Of a DNA stretch of 9,694 nucleotides, positions 1 through 4,927 are shown piece by piece. The first letter of the stretch is position 1; each line of letters starts with the position of its first letter. The DNA is from an uncultured delta proteobacterium (GTDB lineage Bacteria > Desulfobacterota > WTBG01 > CAIYCZ01). The translations under genes and the position numbers were made by a program. The notes under the pieces were generated by a model. The model saw nothing but the letters and a program-made list of their open reading frames with translations. It was not told the origin of the DNA and ran no database searches. Where the stretch lies: the NCBI GenBank assembly GCA_903924805.1, contig CAIYCZ010000113.1:1-9694 (forward strand), given 5' to 3'.

Positions 1-37
1 GGTAAAGGTTCTATTTAATAATTAGAACCCCTTTACC
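1..37. repeat. Bulged inverted repeat (hairpin) at window edge
   Basis: Bases 1-8 (GGTAAAGG) pair with 30-37 (CCTTTACC), and bases 9-13 (TTCTA) pair with 23-27 (TAGAA). This leaves a two-base bulge at 28-29 and a 9-base A/T loop. A related sequence (GTAAAGGGGTTGTATTTAAT) lies at 508-527 and differs from 2-19 by two extra G and one substitution. The hairpin follows the end of the truncated HNH ORF when read on the minus strand, so it could be a terminator. The second copy argues more for a small dispersed repeat or an element end. Its full extent is unknown because the window begins here. Confidence 0.5.
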
Positions 38-42
38 GCAAT

Positions 43-300
43 TTAATCGGTGGCTGTCCCCGATAATGTGGATTTCCCTGTGTAGGACTCCATAACTAGG
101 GGGGCCAATGAGTGGATGAAATATTCTTCGTCCAGTTGATATGCGCGGTTGCACGCCGGATGGGTTGATAGGGTGCGAAGGTTAGGATTGTGTAGCTTTC
201 TGATCTCTTGACTATAGAACTGGCGCGGAGGCACATGATCCTGGGAAACGCGCCCAGAAATTGCTTTTCCACACAAGTAGCAGACATCGACGCTTGGCAC
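43..300 (-). pseudogene. Truncated HNH-endonuclease-like protein (85 aa left)
   Basis: The product has an HNH-like zinc-finger layout. CYLCG sits at residues 7-11, followed by the core DHVPPRQF at about 21-28, and then HPACN at about 47-51 with the downstream DEEYFIHSL. The start is a GTG at 298-300, with AGAAGG about six bases upstream as the ribosome-binding site. HNH proteins with this DHVPP and ACN pattern are, from memory, usually much longer. Here the frame closes soon after the conserved 'PLVMESYTG' stretch. The final residues (SGTATD) are encoded by a GGGGACAGCCACC-type sequence at 49-61, which looks like a repeat end and not protein-coding sequence. I infer that an element joined or replaced the 3' part of the gene. 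An intact short HNH protein is possible but less likely. HNH nucleases of this kind are common cargo of mobile DNA, and the neighbouring vapBC operon fits that setting. Confidence 0.6.
46..64 (-). repeat. GGGGACAGCCACC-type repeat remnant
   Basis: On the minus strand this reads ATCGGGGACAGCCACCGAT, with 5-bp self-complementary ends (46-50 with 60-64). A related core, AATGGGGACGGTTGT, occurs at 1353-1367. I recall short GGGGACRG sequences of this kind next to REP-associated transposases in many environmental bacterial genomes. No transposase is visible here, so this would be a remnant or a non-autonomous end. The assignment rests on resemblance only. Confidence 0.35.
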
Positions 301-563
301 AAAGCACCTTCTTATTGAAACCTAACGTTCGAGTCGAACGGAATTTTAAAAGTGTAAAAATGCGGTAGAGTAGAGAGCAGAATACAACTATCGGGGGGCC
401 ACAGATTATTTCTTCTTTTTAACTGGTCTGCCTTGTCCCGTACAAAGCTGCAATTAAACCGTCTCTCTAATCGCTTAACAAATCTTTCATCCCCTACCGG
501 TCGTGTTGTAAAGGGGTTGTATTTAATGGTAATTTTTCTTCTCTAATCATGTTGAGGTCAATA
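301..563. other. A/T-rich intergenic region with a 15-base palindrome
   Basis: No convincing coding sequence is seen between the HNH start and the vapC stop. It contains a perfect palindrome at 326-340 (CGTTCGA, one central G, TCGAACG), 26 bases upstream of the HNH start codon. The palindrome is directly flanked on the minus strand by GTTAGGT (326-320), which fits the GTTRRRY core consensus of integron attC 3' ends. I found no matching RYYYAAC partner at attC distance, so an intact attC is not supported. A GTAAAGGGG-type repeat copy lies at 508-527. Confidence 0.5.
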
Positions 564-971
564 TCAGGCAGCAGAATATTCCGTCCAGTTTTTTATTTTA
601 AGTCCCTTTATCCTTTGAAAATGTTTCACATTGTTTGTAACAAGCACTACATTGTTTGCCAGGGCACAAGAAGCGAGGATTAAATCGAAATCATCTAAGG
701 GAGTACCGTCTTTCTCCAGCTTCGCCTTCAGCATTCCAAAGGTTTCTATCGATTCCTGCCCTATCGGAATAATCTCACAAGAGGTTTCAAGCGCCTTTAT
801 TTTAGCCAGATTACTTTCAATCCTCTGGGATTTATAAGCACCATAATATAGCTCCATCAGAGTAATAACACATATTTTAATGGCGTCATTAATATGCAAT
901 TGCAGATTTTTAGCTACGGCAGTATTTCCCTTTAAACTATAAATAATGGTATCCGTATCAAGCAAATACAT
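564..971 (-). CDS. vapC: VapC-family PIN-domain ribonuclease toxin
   Basis: This is a 135-residue single PIN-domain protein, the normal VapC length. VapC toxins are Mg2+-dependent RNases that typically cleave tRNA or rRNA when freed from their antitoxin. The expected acidic residues are visible: Asp5 in the N-terminal LLDTDTII motif, Glu40 in the 'LMELYYG' motif, and Asp93/94/96 in 'PLDDFDLILA'. The closing 'VTNNVKHF' motif is at about 111-118. Its ATG overlaps the last base of the vapB stop codon (TAATG, shared base 971), so translation is very probably coupled to the antitoxin and no separate ribosome-binding site is needed. The active-site set is complete and there is no frameshift, so the toxin is probably functional. 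The RNA target cannot be read from the sequence. Confidence 0.93.
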   Translation of the reverse strand: MYLLDTDTIIYSLKGNTAVAKNLQLHINDAIKICVITLMELYYGAYKSQRIESNLAKIKALETSCEIIPIGQESIETFGMLKAKLEKDGTPLDDFDLILASCALANNVVLVTNNVKHFQRIKGLKIKNWTEYSAA

Positions 972-1243
972 TAGAAACCCCTGGATAGTTTTTTGGAGTT
1001 TTTTCTTGCGGCTTTAATTTCGCTAATTATCTTATCTGCACTTCTTGTATCGTCCCATGAGCCTGATAGTTCTAACAGCACCTGTGCGGGACTTTTAAGC
1101 TCATTGACGTGTTTTTTTCTGGCGAGATAATTCTTTACTAAAAAAAGAACTTGCTGGCTCACGGAGCGATTCTCAGCCGCAGCCATATCCTTTAATTCTT
1201 TATATATGCCATCTTCTATACCCTTTATTTGCAGATTCGCCAT
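971..1243 (-). CDS. vapB: VapB/FitA-type ribbon-helix-helix antitoxin
   Basis: This is the 90-residue antitoxin partner of the downstream PIN toxin. The N-terminal 'MANLQIKGIEDGIYKEL' and 'AENRSVSQQVLFLVKNYL' segments match the DNA-binding ribbon-helix-helix of FitA/VapB-like antitoxins. The charged C-terminal half, with 'GSWDDTRSADKIISEIK', would wrap around and block the toxin. An in-frame ATG at 1258 would add five residues (MENRP). I prefer the ATG at 1243 because GGAG lies nine bases before it, inside the longer reading, and because 'MANLQIKGI' is a natural start for the family. The gene overlaps vapC by one base. The complex probably represses its own promoter by binding the palindrome at 1290-1309. 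Confidence 0.9.
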   Translation of the reverse strand: MANLQIKGIEDGIYKELKDMAAAENRSVSQQVLFLVKNYLARKKHVNELKSPAQVLLELSGSWDDTRSADKIISEIKAARKNSKKLSRGF

Positions 1244-1289
1244 TGGTCTATTCTCCATTTATTCTATTTGTCATTAAAACCAATCCCTT

Positions 1290-1332
1290 TATTATTTCAT
1301 GAAATAATACTCCCTTTGCATGAATATGTCAA
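1290..1332 (-). promoter_or_regulatory. vapBC promoter with operator palindrome over the -10
   Basis: On the minus strand, TTGACA (1332-1327) is followed by a 17-base spacer and TATTAT (1309-1304). This is a near-consensus sigma-70 promoter with an expected start near 1297. Bases 1290-1309 form a perfect 20-base palindrome with arms TATTATTTCA and TGAAATAATA, and the -10 hexamer forms its outer edge. A bound ribbon-helix-helix dimer at this site would block RNA polymerase, which is the standard autoregulation of VapBC operons. A looser TTGCATGAA sequence at 1317-1325 in the spacer could be a second, weaker site. Confidence 0.75.
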
Positions 1333-1352
1333 GTTCTCTGATAATGAGGGGC

Positions 1353-1367
1353 AATGGGGACGGTTGT
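1353..1367. repeat. AATGGGGACGGTTGT repeat remnant
   Basis: This short sequence shares the GGGGAC(A/G)G core with the element at 46-64. It lies between the vapBC promoter and the symporter gene, so related remnants sit near both ends of the accessory strip. An A/T-only stem (1376-1382 with 1387-1393, loop ACCA) follows. The identification rests on resemblance to commonly seen remnants near REP-associated transposases, and no transposase is present. Confidence 0.3.
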
Positions 1368-1480
1368 AGTTAATTAAAAAGAACCATCTTTTTGTTGTTT
1401 TACTACGTCCTTTTTTAGAAATCAGCCTCTCTCCTTTTTTGTTTTCCTGAGTTCATGAGTTCCAGATTCATATTATAAAA

Positions 1481-3046
1481 TCAACCAAGCCCCACTAACG
1501 GCAGCATTATGCGAAGCCCTACCCAGATTATCACAATGCTTATTATGTCAAAGAAAACCCCGGCCCGTATCATTTTGGTAATGGGAACCATGCCCGAGCC
1601 GTAGACAATTGCATTGGGCGGCGTTGAAACAGGGAGCATGAATGCCAGGCTTGCCCCGAGTGCTGCACCTATGGCAGGGGGAACGGGATTCACCTGTGCT
1701 GCAATGGCAAGCGATATCACCACCGGGATCACCATATTGGCAGCGGCAGTGTTTGAGGTTACCTCAGTTATGAGAGCCGCTATCACAATAGCAACAAAGG
1801 TAATGCCCCACAAAGATGTTGCTCCGCTGAAAGTGAGAATCCCCGAGCCGATGGCTTGAGCAAGTTTTGTCTCAAACATGAGGTTGCCAAGTGTAAGCCC
1901 TCCCCCGAACAGCAGGAGCGTCCCCCAGTCTATGTGTGTTGCCTGTTTCCAGGATATGGTAAATTCCCTCTCTTTCCAGTTTACCGGCAGCACAAAGAGC
2001 AGGGCAGCCCCTATGAGAGCAGCGACTGCTTCCGGGATGGTATCATTATATATCCGGGAAACGGGAGCACCGGTTCCCCATATGACCGCCAGAAAACCGG
2101 GAATTATCCACAGCACCACCGTAACGATGAATGCACACAAGGTATTTTTTTCTCCCCTCTTCCATGCCCCGAGTTTTGCACGCTCCCTCTTGACATATTC
2201 GTGGCTGCCCTGGATAGCGGACACTTCAGGCTTATGAAGATAGTACATCAGCAGGGAGAGGACTATAAACACGGTAATCATTATCGGCACGGCAAAAAGC
2301 ATCCACTGGAAAAAGGGGATTTTTACGTGCGCAAGCTTTTCAATCATGCCGATGCCGATGAGGTTTGGCGGCGTTCCCACCGGTGTTCCGATGCCGCCGA
2401 CCGAAGACGCATATGCGGCCATCAGCATCATGCCGGTGCCATAGCGCAGGCGCATCGGGTCAACCGGTTTCCCGGTCTGCTGTTCCAGCATATCTGCCAT
2501 GGCATAGATAATCCCCAGCCCTATGGGAAACATCATGGCAGTCGTTGCCGTATTGCTGATCCACGCTGATAACCCTGCGGTGATTGCTCCGAACGCAAAA
2601 AGTATCCGCCCGGTACTGTTGCCCACCCATTTCAGCGACAGGATTTTGTAGGCAAAGCGTTTATCGAGGCCGTGCACCGCCATGGCTTCCGCAAGGATAA
2701 AGCTTCCCATGAAAAGGAAAATAATGGGGTCTGCAAACGGGGCGAAAACCGTCTTGGCCGGTGCAATGCCGCACAAAATGCAGAGCAGCGCGCCGAGAAG
2801 AGCGGTCATGGGGATTGGTATTGGCTCAGTTACCCACCAGGCAACCACCCAGCCGATTATGGCGGAGAGCCGGTGGGCCTGGTCAGTCAGGGAAGGCATC
2901 GGGATGAGGTACACCAGTACTGCGGCAAGAGGGCCGAGGAAAAGACCGATGGTATGGCGCCAGCGCTCAAACTGTTCTTCTCCCGGCGACAGGGTTTCCT
3001 TCACTTCTGAAAACGTTTTATACGTCCTTCGTTCATGCTCTGCCAT
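1481..3046 (-). CDS. DASS/SLC13-family anion symporter
   Basis: This is a 521-residue polytopic inner-membrane protein of the divalent anion:Na+ symporter (DASS, SLC13, CitT/VcINDY-like) family, which carries di- or tricarboxylates or sulfate. The two inverted structural repeats each carry the diagnostic SNT motif of the anion and sodium sites: SNT at residues 164-166 ('AWISNTATTAMMFP') and at 431-433 ('EVTSNTAAANMVIP'). Other family stretches are 'GGIGTPVGTPPNLIGIG' (217-233) and 'LPVSTPPNAIVYGSGMVP' (471-488). An N-terminal cytosolic segment of about 30 charged residues precedes the first membrane helix, and the length is typical. An AGGG sequence about nine bases upstream of the ATG serves as the ribosome-binding site. 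It is monocistronic and divergent from the 3362-8036 cluster. The substrate cannot be decided from these motifs; dicarboxylate uptake would fit with the nearby 2-oxoacid oxidoreductase. Confidence 0.93.
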   Translation of the reverse strand: MAEHERRTYKTFSEVKETLSPGEEQFERWRHTIGLFLGPLAAVLVYLIPMPSLTDQAHRLSAIIGWVVAWWVTEPIPIPMTALLGALLCILCGIAPAKTVFAPFADPIIFLFMGSFILAEAMAVHGLDKRFAYKILSLKWVGNSTGRILFAFGAITAGLSAWISNTATTAMMFPIGLGIIYAMADMLEQQTGKPVDPMRLRYGTGMMLMAAYASSVGGIGTPVGTPPNLIGIGMIEKLAHVKIPFFQWMLFAVPIMITVFIVLSLLMYYLHKPEVSAIQGSHEYVKRERAKLGAWKRGEKNTLCAFIVTVVLWIIPGFLAVIWGTGAPVSRIYNDTIPEAVAALIGAALLFVLPVNWKEREFTISWKQATHIDWGTLLLFGGGLTLGNLMFETKLAQAIGSGILTFSGATSLWGITFVAIVIAALITEVTSNTAAANMVIPVVISLAIAAQVNPVPPAIGAALGASLAFMLPVSTPPNAIVYGSGMVPITKMIRAGVFFDIISIVIIWVGLRIMLPLVGLG

Positions 3047-3104
3047 GGTGAACTTACCCTAAAACAGTGGCCATTAGGAAGAGTTGGAAATCTGTGGTTT
3101 TTAT

Positions 3105-3136
3105 AAAGTATAGGCAGATACTTTTTTGGGTGTCAA
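3105..3136 (-). promoter_or_regulatory. Promoter of the symporter gene, overlapping a dyad
   Basis: On the minus strand, TTGACA (3136-3131) is followed by 18 bases and TATACT (3112-3107), with a TG three bases upstream of the -10. This is a strong sigma-70-type promoter with a start near 3100 and a leader of about 54 bases. A perfect inverted repeat with 7-base arms (AAAGTAT at 3105-3111, ATACTTT at 3118-3124, 6-base centre) covers the -10 and the adjacent spacer, the usual place for a repressor operator. The regulator is not visible in the window. Confidence 0.65.
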
Positions 3137-3228
3137 TACAAATTAAAGCCCTATCTGCAGCGTACTTATTCAATAATTAGACCTATTTTTAATGGAAACC
3201 GGCTGTGGTGTTTAGCGTGAGCACTCAT

Positions 3229-3257
3229 TTGACTTATTGTTATACTTCGTATATTAC
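3229..3257 (+). promoter_or_regulatory. Candidate promoter for the 3362-8036 cluster
   Basis: TTGACT (3229-3234) is followed by a 17-base spacer and TATTAC (3252-3257), matching the -10 consensus at four of six positions. An alternative is the extended -10 TGTTATACT at 3238-3246, which has no good -35 partner. Both lie in the only A/T-rich stretch upstream of the first gene. The assignment is tentative. Confidence 0.35.
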
Positions 3258-3361
3258 TTATCAGAAGAGGCAATGCCGACGATTCTCACGGGCAAGCTTT
3301 TTTACCGGCACTGAACAGTATCCGGCCCATCGAGCGGCTGTATAACCACAGGGATTCCTGC

Positions 3362-4615
3362 ATGTCATCAAACAGTGGCGTCATCGCTCTCATGGGCTCG
3401 GGTGAGCTTACCGCGACCATGGTTGAGACGCATAAAGCACTTTTGGCGAATCTTGGCACTCACCCACGCGCGGTATTTTTAGATACCCCTGCCGGATTTC
3501 AGCTCAACGTCGACCAGATATCCGGGAAAGCCGTTGCGTACTTTGCTACTCATGTAAAATATCCGATATCCGTAGCCTCCTTCAAATCGAGCGATTCATG
3601 CACCCCCTACGAAGCGGAGCAGGCATTCCACTGCCTGCGGGAAGCCGATTTTATCCTCATCGGCCCGGGCAGTCCGACCTATGCCGTTTGCCAGTGGCAG
3701 CAGACGCCCGTTCCGGAAATCATCAGCAGGCGGATTGAAGACGGCGGCTGCCTGGTCGCTGCCAGTGCTGCAGCGCTTACCGTGGGACGGTTCACCCTGC
3801 CGGTCTATGAGATTTACAAGGTTGGCGACGACCTGCACTGGGTGGAAGGGATGAACATCCTTGGCCATTTCGGCTTTAATCTGGTGGTGATCCCTCACTG
3901 GAATAACGCCGAAGGGGGCACCCATGATACCCGGTTCTGCTATATGGGGGAGCCGCGTTTCAGAAAACTTGAAAGCCTCCTGCCTGAAGATGTCAGCATT
4001 TTGGGACTGGACGAACATACGGCCTGCATTATCGACCTTGAAAAAAACGAAGCAGTAGTCAGGGGAATCGGCAGTGTGACGCTCAGGCGCCATGGCACTG
4101 AGTTGATTTTTGAAACCGGAGAGCGCTTTTCGCTTGAGGTGCTTCGCGGCGGAGACGTTGCAGAGCATCGGAGACAGCAGGATAGTGAATCACCATATCC
4201 GGTTTCAGTCACGGATATTCCTGCAGAATCATTTTGGGACAGGGTTCATACCCTCGAAGCAGTCTTCCACGCCGGTCTTGAAAAGCACGCCATGAAAGAA
4301 ACTGCCTCGGCCCTGCTTGAGCTTGACAAGGCAATCTGGAAAGCCCATATGGATTCTGAAAGCAGTGAATGTATCTCGCAGGCCCGGGATATTTTCAGAG
4401 ATATGATAGTCCTTTTGGCTAACCGGCTTGAGTCCTCTCCAAAAAATAAGGCTGAATGTCTTGCACCGCTGGTCGCCGAGCTGCTTGCGCTGCGTGAAAA
4501 TTTCAGGCATAACAGACAGTGGAAAGAGGCTGATGCAATTCGCGATACCCTGCAGCGAGTACATATGATCATAGAGGATACCGGGAGCGGCTCGCAGTGG
4601 CGTTTGAAGTCTTGA
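3362..4615 (+). CDS. Peptidase S51/class I amidotransferase-like protein with CysRS-like C-terminal region
   Basis: This 417-residue protein appears to have two parts. Residues 1-270 resemble the peptidase S51/cyanophycinase-type branch of the class I glutamine amidotransferase fold. They carry an N-terminal 'GVIALMGSGEL', then 'LIGPGSPTYAV' (99-109), a nucleophile-elbow-like 'AASAAALTVG' (133-142) with Ser135 in place of the usual GxSAG serine, 'VIPHWNN' (176-182) and 'LGLDEHTACIID' (214-225). Residues 290-417 resemble the helical C-terminal region of cysteinyl-tRNA synthetase: a DALR-like helical stretch, then 'LLALREN...WKEADAIRD' (374-395) and 'IIEDTGSGSQWR' (403-414), which parallel the CysRS tail pattern (LREEAR..., ADAIRD, EDTPxGTxWR). 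There is no HIGH or KMSKS motif and no Rossmann aminoacylation domain, so it is not a CysRS or MshC. The ribosome-binding site is AGGGA, seven bases before the ATG. As first gene of the cluster, its job may be to bind tRNA-Cys or a related ligand. Hydrolase activity is uncertain because the elbow lacks the normal glycine. Confidence 0.8.
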   Translation: MSSNSGVIALMGSGELTATMVETHKALLANLGTHPRAVFLDTPAGFQLNVDQISGKAVAYFATHVKYPISVASFKSSDSCTPYEAEQAFHCLREADFILIGPGSPTYAVCQWQQTPVPEIISRRIEDGGCLVAASAAALTVGRFTLPVYEIYKVGDDLHWVEGMNILGHFGFNLVVIPHWNNAEGGTHDTRFCYMGEPRFRKLESLLPEDVSILGLDEHTACIIDLEKNEAVVRGIGSVTLRRHGTELIFETGERFSLEVLRGGDVAEHRRQQDSESPYPVSVTDIPAESFWDRVHTLEAVFHAGLEKHAMKETASALLELDKAIWKAHMDSESSECISQARDIFRDMIVLLANRLESSPKNKAECLAPLVAELLALRENFRHNRQWKEADAIRDTLQRVHMIIEDTGSGSQWRLKS

Positions 4616-4775
4616 GCTGGGTACTAACCCTGCAATAAAATATGGGTTTCCTCCCAATCAAGTGGCTAACATTGAGCACCAGGTAACCTTAAAACTGCTC
4701 TGGCAGAAGGGTTCCCCTTTATCACCTGCCAGCGGGTACTATTTCCCATTGTATATATTATTATGCTTGTCGTGA

Positions 4776-4889
4776 GCGGCCTGCGGAGAAACAGCACCCG
4801 CTTTTTCTCCGCAGGAGAGCATTCACAACATGCACGTGCTCGATGCACTGGCAGAGGCAGCGCAGACAGGGAAAACCGTACGATTATAG
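4776..4889 (+). pseudogene. Probable C-terminal remnant of a Gfo/Idh/MocA oxidoreductase
   Basis: After an in-frame TGA at 4773-4775, the frame reads 37 residues to the TAG at 4887-4889. They include 'ETAPAFSPQESIHNMHVL' followed by 'DALAEAAQTGKTVRL'. This closely resembles the last helix and end of Gfo/Idh/MocA NAD(P)-dependent sugar oxidoreductases, which commonly finish in a pattern like 'A...SA.TG..V.L'. No upstream part of such a gene is present in the 160 bases before it, so the 5' portion has been lost. A 19-residue ORF starting at ATG 4830, with AGGAGA 11 bases upstream, could still be translated as a leader peptide. I consider a decayed gene more likely. The remnant overlaps the spurious N-terminal extension (from 4763) of the next gene in another frame. 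Confidence 0.5.
4780..4815. repeat. 12-bp perfect inverted repeat
   Basis: CCTGCGGAGAAA (4780-4791) and TTTCTCCGCAGG (4804-4815) are exact reverse complements around a 12-base loop. No T-run follows the 3' arm, so it does not fit a simple intrinsic terminator on the plus strand. It could affect RNA stability or processing within the cluster, or mark a deletion joint in the oxidoreductase remnant. Confidence 0.6.
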
Positions 4890-4927
4890 CGTCTGTCACT
4901 GACTCATTTCTAAAGGTACGGCAGGCA

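Larger units (their letters stand above)
3047..3361. other. Divergent intergenic region
   Basis: This 315-base gap separates the minus-strand symporter from the plus-strand cluster. It holds a strong promoter for the symporter (about 3105-3136) and a weaker candidate for the plus-strand genes (about 3229-3257). I see no coding sequence or RNA gene. The 5' leader of the plus-strand message would be roughly 100 bases and contains only short complementary segments (such as TGCCG at 3274-3278 with CGGCA at 3306-3310), which are too weak to name a riboswitch. Confidence 0.6.
4616..4927. other. Intergenic region holding a gene remnant and a 12-bp hairpin
   Basis: This 312-base gap contains no intact gene that I can support. 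Its right part (4776-4889) reads as the C-terminus of an oxidoreductase. Bases 4780-4791 and 4804-4815 form a perfect 12-bp inverted repeat with a 12-base loop. The left part (4616-4775) shows an A/T-rich patch (GTATATATTATTATG, 4751-4765) that could be a weak -10 region for an internal promoter, but no matching -35 was found. Confidence 0.5.

Noticed and set aside
320..478. Complete integron attC site
   Set aside because: A GTTRRRY-type end is present on the minus strand, but no RYYYAAC partner lies within attC distance and the inner palindrome lacks the usual L-box spacing.
1376..1393. AAAAAGA/TCTTTTT stem as an intrinsic terminator for the symporter gene
   Set aside because: The stem is almost entirely A/T with one G-C pair, so it would be too weak. 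It is also about 90 bases past the stop codon.
1856..2569. 237-codon plus-strand ORF opposite the symporter
   Set aside because: It lies wholly antisense to a gene with two diagnostic SNT motifs, and its product is His/Pro/Gln/Gly-rich with no recognisable domain.
3596..4168. 190-codon minus-strand ORF opposite the S51-like gene
   Set aside because: It is antisense to well-supported coding sequence, with no domain or good ribosome-binding context.
3362..4615. Annotation of the first cluster gene as cysteinyl-tRNA synthetase or MshC
   Set aside because: Only the C-terminal region resembles CysRS. HIGH, KMSKS and the catalytic Rossmann core are absent, and the N-terminal part is S51-like.
4763..4927. 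Extended N-terminus of the GNAT gene from ATG 4763
   Set aside because: The extra 55 residues are Arg-rich, match nothing in the family, cross a perfect hairpin and overlap an oxidoreductase-like reading in another frame. ATG 4928 gives a normal family N-terminus.
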